A DNA stretch of 6,971 nt from Chloracidobacterium sp. UBA6041 (GTDB lineage: Bacteria > Acidobacteriota > Blastocatellia > Pyrinomonadales > Pyrinomonadaceae): positions 1 through 6,971 of the forward strand of contig DIYZ01000078.1 in assembly GCA_002427845.1 (NCBI GenBank). The letters run 5' to 3'. The notes beneath the pieces are model-generated. The model worked only from the letters and a program-made list of their open reading frames with translations. It was not told where the DNA came from and did no database searches. Numbering within the stretch: the first letter of the stretch is position 1; each line of letters opens with the position of its first letter. This document shows, one piece after another, positions 1 through 4,631 of the stretch. A program made the translations under genes and the position numbers.

Positions 1-306
1 CAAACGCAGTTCCAGTCTAGGAGCGCGCGATTCGGGAGAGTGAAAGAAGTCGATGAACAAATCCCAGGCGACGCCGCCACACAATACAGAACCGTTGGCG
101 GTAGCCAATGGATGCTGGCACTCAATTACATCTGGAAAGACGCCATGCTTTCCACCCAAATTTGGGAGAGCAACAATGGACCGAATTTGAGTGGTGGCAT
201 CCATTCTAAAGCATGCTGCGATTGAAACTGAACCAGTACCGGATTTTGATAAACTTGTCCTTAAGGAACCACCGCGACCTGTAAAGTTTAAATGACCAAA
301 CGCCAT
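1..306 (-). CDS. Possible 5' part of a divergent gene, or an accidental open frame; unrecognised
   Basis: The minus strand is open without a stop from an ATG at 306-304 to the left edge, 102 codons, so any gene would be partial here. An AGGAGGG lies about 13 bases upstream of that ATG, which is rather far, and inside the signal-peptide codons of the plus-strand transglycosylase gene. A second in-frame ATG is at 204-202. The product would read MAFGHLNFTGRG at its start and later include the stretches SIVALPNLGGKHGVFPD and CGGVAWDLFIDFF. I recognise no family. Against it, the codons include several TTA, TCA and AGA/AGG, and the same triplets read on the plus strand are also open from 1 to 222. 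It could be a real gene, a decayed gene, or a dispersed non-coding sequence that happens to be open. Confidence 0.22.
   Translation of the reverse strand, partial: MAFGHLNFTGRGGSLRTSLSKSGTGSVSIAACFRMDATTQIRSIVALPNLGGKHGVFPDVIECQHPLATANGSVLCGGVAWDLFIDFFHSPESRAPRLELRL
222..250 (+). promoter_or_regulatory. Weak sigma-70-like promoter candidate for the three-gene operon
   Basis: TTGAAA at 222-227 and TTTGAT at 245-250 are separated by 17 bases, giving 5/6 and 4/6 matches to the usual -35 and -10 hexamers. Transcription would start about 35 bases before the transglycosylase ATG. Promoter rules in this phylum are poorly known and matches of this quality occur by chance, so this is only a candidate. 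Confidence 0.2.
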
Positions 307-1326
307 CTCAATTCTATTGCCCTCCTGATTGGCTTTACTCTGCTGGCGGGTGCCTCTACAACAGTTCACGCGCAAAAATCCTTACGCGCTCGATCCAGGA
401 AAGCGAAAGCTTCCGTATCTCGGTCAGAGCCAAATAAGGACAAGGGACTCGCAAACGGTAAGCTGATTACCTTCGTCGATGGTGGCACGTTACACGTCGA
501 TGAAGCATGGTGGCAGGGAGAAGATGTTTGGTACAGTCGTGGCCGTGTGACGGAAACGGCAAGTCGCAAAGTAAAATCGATTGAGCCGGTGTTTCTTGCC
601 AGCGTCGAACCTAAGATCAATGCAACGAAGCCGCCCCTGGCTGACGCGTCCGCCAACTCTGCTGAAAAGGAAACCTCGATGTGGATCTATCTCGCCGGGG
701 GAGCTCGATTCAAGGCAGATCAGGTGAGGGAAACTGCTGACGGCGTCTGGTATCAGCGGGGAAATCTTCTAAGCTTTCTCGAGCGTGGCCGCGTTGACCG
801 AATCGAACGCGAATTACCTGTCGAGGCCAACCAACCGGGCTGGCAGGAACGGGGATGGACTTCGGGCAACCCGACGATTGATCAATCGATCAAAACAAAT
901 GGCAGCCGGTTCGGCGTTGATCCTTATCTGGTCTTTCTTGTTATCGAGCAGGAGTCGCAGTTTCGGACCCGCGCGCTCAGCCCCAAAGGGGCCCGGGGCC
1001 TAATGCAACTTATGCCGGGAACGGCTCGGAGGTTCGGGGTGCAGAAGCCGTTTGATCCTGTTGAAAATATTCGCGGTGGAACGCAATATCTAAAAGAGCT
1101 AATGACGATGTTCAACGGGCGCGTAGATCTGGCCCTGGCGAGTTATAATGCCGGCGAAGGTCGGGTGATCAGTTACGGCAATAGAGTGCCGCCGTTTCAG
1201 GAGACTCAGAATTACGTCAAGCGCATCAGCCAACGTTATCGAAAGGGTGACGGCGTGCGCGAGAATCCCCGTCGAGCGCGCGTGAGAAATAATGCACAGT
1301 CGTCGGTGACAGAGGAGAGTCCATGA
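292..1326 (+). CDS. Exported lytic transglycosylase, SLT family 1, with duplicated N-terminal module
   Basis: This enzyme should cleave the MurNAc-GlcNAc bond of peptidoglycan non-hydrolytically, outside the cytoplasmic membrane. Residues 1-27 form a signal peptide with a probable VHA|Q cleavage. Residues 195-318 are a lysozyme-like SLT domain: VIEQESQF (217-224) with likely catalytic Glu221, GARGLMQLMPGTA (233-245), ALASYNAGEGRV (281-292) and YVKRI (309-313). Two related ~43-residue modules precede it (57-98 and 130-172), each with a GG turn near the start and a VWYxRG core. The C-terminal tail after 318 is basic and low-complexity. The start is chosen for the signal peptide; only a distant AAGGA (263-267) lies upstream. 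The stop overlaps the next start as ATGA. The catalytic domain is clear; the role of the N-terminal modules is unknown, and wall or protein binding is a guess. Confidence 0.92.
   Translation: MTKRHLNSIALLIGFTLLAGASTTVHAQKSLRARSRKAKASVSRSEPNKDKGLANGKLITFVDGGTLHVDEAWWQGEDVWYSRGRVTETASRKVKSIEPVFLASVEPKINATKPPLADASANSAEKETSMWIYLAGGARFKADQVRETADGVWYQRGNLLSFLERGRVDRIERELPVEANQPGWQERGWTSGNPTIDQSIKTNGSRFGVDPYLVFLVIEQESQFRTRALSPKGARGLMQLMPGTARRFGVQKPFDPVENIRGGTQYLKELMTMFNGRVDLALASYNAGEGRVISYGNRVPPFQETQNYVKRISQRYRKGDGVRENPRRARVRNNAQSSVTEESP
460..807 (+). repeat. Two-copy protein module in the transglycosylase N-terminus
   Basis: Codons 57-98 (460-585) and 130-172 (679-807) encode two diverged copies of a ~43-residue unit. 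Shared features are an early GG pair, a hydrophobic/acidic middle, the VWYxRG core (VWYSRG and VWYQRG) and a closing VxxIE-type motif (VKSIEP, VDRIER). They align with a single-residue gap up to the core. An acidic/alanine-rich linker of about 30 residues separates them. The copies are too diverged for recent duplication. Confidence 0.6.
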
Positions 1327-2102
1327 GAGCTTTTATTTTTAAACGGCTTTTTCTCGTCTTGTTCTGTATCGGTCTGAGCTGGATTAACGCGGCTGCGCAG
1401 ACACCTGGCAACGACGTCCCACTCACAAACAGCGCCGTCGTTAAGCTGGTCAAAGCCGACTTCAAAGAAAAAACTATCATCGCCATCATTGGGTCACGTC
1501 CCAGCCGTTTCGATTTGTCGACGGACCGCATGATTGAATTGAAGCGAAGCAGAGTCAGTGAAAGGGTCATTCTCGCAATGCTCGCGCGCCAGCAGGGAGT
1601 TGATTACGACGATAACTGGAATGACGACGCGTTTTTCAATCAGGGCCTCGGTAAGCCAAGCGACAAGCAGAAAGATGCTGCCAGGGGTCAGCCAGACGAC
1701 GGCAGCAGTGTGGATATATTTGGATCAAGTGGAGGGGTCAGCGGAAGCACGCGGCGTCGCGGAGGCAACTCTTCCGCATCCGGCGACACGGTAACCACGG
1801 GCACCGCGACGGTGCACATTCTTCGTCCTCCCAGCGAAGCGGGCGCTTCCCCAAAACTTGAAAAGGTCGCCACGCTTAACAACGATTCAATCGTAGAATT
1901 AATTGAGGCCGGATTTTCTGAAGGCACGATTATCCGGCGTATTGAGCAGTCCCCGGTTGACTTTGATCTCTCCCCTGGAAAGCTTGCCGACCTCCGCAAG
2001 CACCGCGTTAGCGAAAAAATCCTGTCTGCGATGAAAACTGCAACGGGAGACACCAGCGGTCCGAAGACAGCGTCCGGTTCCAATGGCACGCCTGGACGAT
2101 AA
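1323..2102 (+). CDS. Exported protein with two ~55-residue helical repeats; function unknown
   Basis: The first 25 residues form a signal peptide ending AAA|Q. Two repeats follow, at residues 33-87 and 184-238, each predicted helical: LTNSAVVKLVKADF...RVSERVILAM and LNNDSIVELIEAGF...RVSEKILSAM. About 23 of 55 aligned positions are identical, including TII, FDLS and RVSE. This pattern (polar cap, V-x-L-x-x-A-x-F, TIIxxI, FDLS, L+x+xVSexi) resembles small repeat units I know from exported acidobacterial proteins, but I cannot name a function. The ~95 residues between the repeats are Asp/Gly/Ser-rich and probably disordered, as is the C-terminal tail. GGAG at 1314-1317 sits 5 bases before the ATG. 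The start overlaps the transglycosylase stop (ATGA), and the end overlaps the VWA gene by 20 bp, so co-translation is likely. No catalytic motif is visible; a binding or scaffold role is inference. Confidence 0.85.
   Translation: MRAFIFKRLFLVLFCIGLSWINAAAQTPGNDVPLTNSAVVKLVKADFKEKTIIAIIGSRPSRFDLSTDRMIELKRSRVSERVILAMLARQQGVDYDDNWNDDAFFNQGLGKPSDKQKDAARGQPDDGSSVDIFGSSGGVSGSTRRRGGNSSASGDTVTTGTATVHILRPPSEAGASPKLEKVATLNNDSIVELIEAGFSEGTIIRRIEQSPVDFDLSPGKLADLRKHRVSEKILSAMKTATGDTSGPKTASGSNGTPGR
1419..2039 (+). repeat. Internal protein duplication, two copies of a ~55-residue unit
   Basis: Copy one is encoded at 1419-1583 and copy two at 1872-2036. Identical positions include the TII triplet, FDLS and RVSE, and hydrophobic spacing is kept throughout. 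At the DNA level the copies are well diverged, so this is an old domain duplication and not a recent tandem repeat. Confidence 0.75.
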
Positions 2103-3267
2103 AAGACGTTTCAGCACCAAAGTCGTTTGCTGCTTAGTAGTAATCATCCTGCCATTTTTGATGTGCCGGCCGGGTGGAGCTGTCACCCCTGCCCAAACGC
2201 GCTCACGCAAGACGCGATCTGCCGTCTCATCCCAAGGTCAGAAGTCCGCGGCCCAGCCGACGCCTTCTCCTACACCGTCGCTACTCGATCGTTTGGGTGA
2301 ACCGCCGCCGCTTCCCCCACGTCCGACAAAAAGCGAGCAGGAAATTAGTCCCGGTGAAGTGATCTCGGTTGAGACAACTGAGGTCATGCTGCCGGTTACT
2401 GTGCGGGACGCAAATGGCCGGCTGGTTACTGATTTGACTCGCGACGACTTTCAAGTCTTCGAAGACAACCAGAAGCAACCGCTGCGTGATCTCGAACTCC
2501 GCCAGGTCCCAGTGGACGCTGTATTGATGGTCGATGCTTCTTCTTCGACAGCTCGCAATCTCGACGACTTTCGTCGCGCCGCCGAAGGCTTCGCGAACCG
2601 GCTCGGAGCCGAAGATCGTATCAGCCTCATAAAGTTTGACGACACCGTCCAGCTACTCCAGGACTGGACCAAAAGTCGCTTCCAGTTGCAGCGCGCCTTA
2701 ACGAGGATTGCGCCCGGAATGTTTACTCGTTTCAACGATGCCTTATGGCTTGTGGCGCGCGAACAATATGGCTCTACGCGGTCGCGCCGAGCACTGATCG
2801 TTTTGACCGATGGTATTGATAGTGGCCGAGGCACAACACTTGAAAGCGCGGTTGCGGCGCTGCTGGAAGCGCAAGTCACTGTCTATGTTGTCAGCAATAC
2901 TGAGATTGCCCGCAGCGCTAAACTTGCTGACCTTGAATCTCTTACAAATCAGTCAGAAGCGTCGCAGCGATTCAATAAGCTGCAAATTGATGACTTGCGC
3001 CTGGGTCTGCGCGCATTGGATCAGAGTGAAGAACTGCTTAAACAACTTACTGCGGACACGGGCGGTCGACTGTACAAGCCTCGGAGTTTTAATGACCTGG
3101 AGTCGACCTATGCCGAAGTAGCGGAGGAACTGCGTCATCAGTACGCGCTTTACTATACGCCGCTAAATAGAGCCCGCGATGGGGCCTTCCGACACGTTCG
3201 AGTGCAAACCACCAATCAAGCCTACCAAACTCTTACCCGCATTGGTTACTTTGCTCCCCGGCGCTGA
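2083..3267 (+). CDS. Exported VWFA-related acidobacterial domain protein
   Basis: Residues 1-13 are charged, and 14-27 are hydrophobic, which gives an export signal or membrane anchor; cleavage after Ala33 or Ala37 is possible. FLMC lacks a small residue before the Cys, so it is a poor lipobox. Residues 56-82 are Pro-rich and flexible. Residues 96-140 form a beta-rich segment ending DLTRDDFQVFEDNQKQ, typical of this family. The VWA fold spans about 145-272 and has a complete metal site: D151-A-S153-S-S155, T215 and LTDG with D243. It then ends LTADTGGRLY (322-331), YALYYTP (354-360) and GYFAP (388-392). VWA domains usually bind protein partners through a divalent metal, so an extracytoplasmic binding or scaffold role is likely, with unknown partner. 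A predicted helical insert fills about 273-318. The start overlaps the previous gene by 20 bp and has no strong Shine-Dalgarno, so translation probably depends on coupling. It is the last gene of the operon. Confidence 0.9.
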   Translation: MARLDDKRRFSTKVVCCLVVIILPFLMCRPGGAVTPAQTRSRKTRSAVSSQGQKSAAQPTPSPTPSLLDRLGEPPPLPPRPTKSEQEISPGEVISVETTEVMLPVTVRDANGRLVTDLTRDDFQVFEDNQKQPLRDLELRQVPVDAVLMVDASSSTARNLDDFRRAAEGFANRLGAEDRISLIKFDDTVQLLQDWTKSRFQLQRALTRIAPGMFTRFNDALWLVAREQYGSTRSRRALIVLTDGIDSGRGTTLESAVAALLEAQVTVYVVSNTEIARSAKLADLESLTNQSEASQRFNKLQIDDLRLGLRALDQSEELLKQLTADTGGRLYKPRSFNDLESTYAEVAEELRHQYALYYTPLNRARDGAFRHVRVQTTNQAYQTLTRIGYFAPRR

Positions 3268-3337
3268 CTTATGGATGATCAAGGAGCTTCACCTCGGCTT
3301 ACAGAAGCGGGAGCGCCAACGAACCGGATTTGTTAGC

Positions 3338-3367
3338 CGCAGATTCACGCGGATGAACGCAGATAGA
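3338..3367. repeat. Three 10-bp units of a CGC-led repeat
   Basis: The units are CGCAGATTCA, CGCGGATGAA and CGCAGATAGA, giving a 10-bp period close to one DNA helical turn. Similar short CGCAGAT strings occur in intergenic DNA of many environmental bacteria, so this is probably one copy of a dispersed element; that is from general knowledge and was not checked here. Confidence 0.5.
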
Positions 3368-3474
3368 AACCCTAACCAGAACCGGGAGCGGCTGCCAGCA
3401 ATTTGTCAGTCTTTGAATCTCGCCTCAATCACACCGTCCCACGCTTTGCCGTATTTCAAAGTCAACTGAGGATA

Positions 3475-3510
3475 GATTCAAGCAACACGAATAGCGTGAT
3501 TCAAGCAACA
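3475..3510 (+). repeat. Exact 13-bp direct repeat, 23-bp period
   Basis: GATTCAAGCAACA occurs at 3475-3487 and again at 3498-3510 with 10 bases between, a start-to-start distance of 23 bases (about two helical turns). It may be a paired protein-binding site upstream of the cytochrome gene, or the remains of a small duplication. Nothing else in the window repeats this word as far as I can see. Confidence 0.5.
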
Positions 3511-3529
3511 GAGATGATGTCTGTCTCTG
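3509..3529 (+). other. Small inverted repeat (hairpin)
   Basis: CAGAGA at 3509-3514 pairs with TCTCTG at 3524-3529 around a 9-base loop. It overlaps the last two bases of the second 13-bp direct repeat. No T run follows, so a terminator is not favoured; it may be an operator-like dyad or chance. Confidence 0.3.
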
Positions 3530-3611
3530 CGAACGACGATGAACGTTAGGTTGGTGGATCCATCTGAAACGAGCCACCGCAAGGATGGCGGGGTTTTGGG
3601 GCAAATTGATG

Positions 3612-3617
3612 TATACT
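3612..3617 (+). promoter_or_regulatory. Possible -10 element for the cytochrome c gene
   Basis: TATACT differs from TATAAT at one position and lies 124 bases before the chosen ATG. No good -35 hexamer is found 16-18 bases upstream, where the sequence is G-rich. If used, it would give a leader of roughly 115-120 bases containing the hairpin at 3651-3678. Confidence 0.25.
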
Positions 3618-3650
3618 GCGCGCCGCAAAGTCAAAATCGAAATTCCGGTT

Positions 3651-3678
3651 ACTTCCACTCGCCTTTCTGAGTGGGGGT
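3651..3678 (+). promoter_or_regulatory. Hairpin in the probable 5' leader of the cytochrome c gene
   Basis: CCACTC (3655-3660) and GAGTGG (3669-3674) pair perfectly around an 8-base loop. The stem extends outward by two G-U pairs, a C-G and an A-U, giving about ten pairs. It ends 50 bases before the Shine-Dalgarno of the gene. It resembles no riboswitch I recognise; it could stabilise the mRNA or regulate it. Confidence 0.35.
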
Positions 3679-3728
3679 TGCTCAATGTGTTATCTCAAGA
3701 TGATTTTTTTTCGTGATTGGAAACCGAC

Positions 3729-3735
3729 AAAGGAG
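3729..3735 (+). promoter_or_regulatory. Strong Shine-Dalgarno that fixes the cytochrome c start
   Basis: AAAGGAG ends six bases before the ATG at 3742. This is the best ribosome site in the window and favours 3742 over the in-frame ATG at 3685, whose extra 19 residues would put charged, Trp-containing sequence before the signal peptide. Confidence 0.8.
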
Positions 3736-3741
3736 ATTCCT

Positions 3742-4377
3742 ATGGCAGATCGAAAGTATTTGAAGACCTTGGGAACGGCAGCCATGATTACTGCGGTTCT
3801 CGGCATAGCGTTGACGCATTCCCCAAAGGGAAAGGCCGCAGGTGGAGGGGACGATACCGAATCGAGGATTCAGAGGGGATTCGCCATCGCACCCGTCCCT
3901 CTGAACCTGGTTGGGAAGAACCGGTCGCAGGTGGGACTCGGCAGCTACCTGGTGAACGCTGTTGGCGACTGCAATGGCTGCCATCACGCCACTCTCTCCG
4001 CTTCCTCCCCCTATGCGCCTGGCGGCAATCCGTATCAAGGGCAGCCGAAACAGGTCGAGCAGGCCGGATACCTGGCCGGCGGGACACCGCTATTTGGTCC
4101 GTTCTTCATCCCCCGCAACTTAACTCCCGATAAGACGGGCCGGCCGGAAGGTGGTGCATCGTTTGAAGAATTCAGCGCCATCATGCGGACTGGTGTTGAT
4201 CCGGATCATGCGCATCCCCAGTTTGGGCCGTTTCTTCAGGTAATGCCCTGGCCAGCGTTTCAAGACATGACCGACCATGACCTTCTCGCGATCTACGAGT
4301 ATCTGAGCGCCATTCCTTGTATTGAAGGTGACCCGGGCCTGCCGAACCCGCGTCCCATTGGTACCCGCTGTCAGTAG
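3742..4377 (+). CDS. Exported single-heme c-type cytochrome
   Basis: This 211-residue protein should carry electrons outside the cytoplasmic membrane through one covalently bound heme c. Residues 1-32 are an export signal: basic MADRKYLK, a hydrophobic stretch (11-25), then a likely KAA cleavage area. It might instead remain as an uncleaved anchor. The heme site is CNGCH at 77-81 (C77, C80, axial H81), in the context GSYLVNAVGDCNGCH. The likely second axial ligand is Met168 in QVMPWPAFQDMTDHDLLAIYEYL, the usual class I C-terminal helix layout. Intervening stretches such as YLAGGTPLFGP and FIPRNLTPDKTGRPEGG are typical of small cytochromes that partner with dehydrogenases or oxidases. Cys193 and Cys210 are not in a heme motif and may form a disulfide. 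The gene stands alone: no dehydrogenase, oxidase or cytochrome-maturation gene lies within the window, so its electron donor and acceptor cannot be inferred. Confidence 0.9.
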   Translation: MADRKYLKTLGTAAMITAVLGIALTHSPKGKAAGGGDDTESRIQRGFAIAPVPLNLVGKNRSQVGLGSYLVNAVGDCNGCHHATLSASSPYAPGGNPYQGQPKQVEQAGYLAGGTPLFGPFFIPRNLTPDKTGRPEGGASFEEFSAIMRTGVDPDHAHPQFGPFLQVMPWPAFQDMTDHDLLAIYEYLSAIPCIEGDPGLPNPRPIGTRCQ

Positions 4378-4631
4378 GACCCGAGGAAGGTTTCTTTGGT
4401 CGTCACATAACCAGCAGTTTGTTGTGGACAGTACAGCAAGGCAAGCCGAATTAGTTCGGTAAGCGATGCAAGTTTCGCCGCCGCTCCGGTCTATGCATAT
4501 CTCTGCGAATTCTTTGCGCTCTTTGCGGTTCGGACTTCGTTCCTGGGCTGCAGTTTGCAAATCAAACAGAATTAACCGCCAAGAGCGCAAAGAAATTCGC
4601 AAAGGTCCGCAAAGACCGACTGCTTCGGCTT
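4378..4631. other. Intergenic stretch between convergent genes, dominated by an inverted repeat
   Basis: The cytochrome gene ends just left and the permease gene ends just right, so transcription from both sides converges here. A small perfect hairpin, CCGAA TTAG TTCGG, lies at 4446-4459 without a following T run. The long inverted repeat is described separately. No gene is supported. Confidence 0.6.
4501..4605. repeat. Long imperfect inverted repeat with a ~10-bp CGC period
   Basis: The left arm (4504-4530) pairs with the right arm (4574-4601) at about 26 of 27 positions, with one mismatch and one extra base; the loop is 43 bases. Each arm is built from ~10-bp units led by TTTGCG or its complement, CGCAAAG; the right-hand series continues through CGCAAAGGTC and CGCAAAGACC to 4617. 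It could act as a two-way transcription terminator or RNA stability element between convergent genes. It could also be a dispersed palindromic element (REP- or MITE-like). No target-site duplication or transposase is seen. Confidence 0.65.

Larger units (their letters stand above)
3268..3741. other. Intergenic stretch with repeats and leader; no convincing gene
   Basis: These 474 bases follow the VWA gene and precede the cytochrome c start. Frames on both strands are short, lack ribosome sites and show no recognisable motif. The region holds a 10-bp-period repeat (3338-3367), a 13-bp exact direct repeat (3475-3510), a small hairpin (3509-3529), a possible -10 box (3612-3617) and a leader hairpin (3651-3678). 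No hairpin followed by a T run is seen after the VWA stop, so a classical intrinsic terminator is not evident. Confidence 0.6.

Noticed and set aside
40..225. 61-codon plus-strand frame beginning with GTG at the left edge
   Set aside because: The frame is open from position 1, has no recognisable motif, and shares its triplets with the longer minus-strand open frame; neither is proven.
246..251. TTGATA as a -35 element for the transglycosylase operon
   Set aside because: No acceptable -10 hexamer lies 16-18 bases downstream.
3280..3325. Possible terminator hairpin after the VWA gene (GCTTC...GAAGC)
   Set aside because: The stem has only five pairs with a 13-base loop and no T run follows.
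3338..3510. Short CRISPR array
   Set aside because: The repeats are only 10-13 bases, with two or three copies and no regular spacers or cas genes.
3425..3685. 86-codon minus-strand frame
   Set aside because: It has no recognisable motif, has an atypical composition, and crosses the direct repeat, the -10 candidate and the leader hairpin.
3685..3741. Upstream in-frame ATG that would extend cytochrome c by 19 residues
   Set aside because: It lacks a well-spaced ribosome site as good as AAAGGAG before 3742, and the added residues would spoil the signal peptide.
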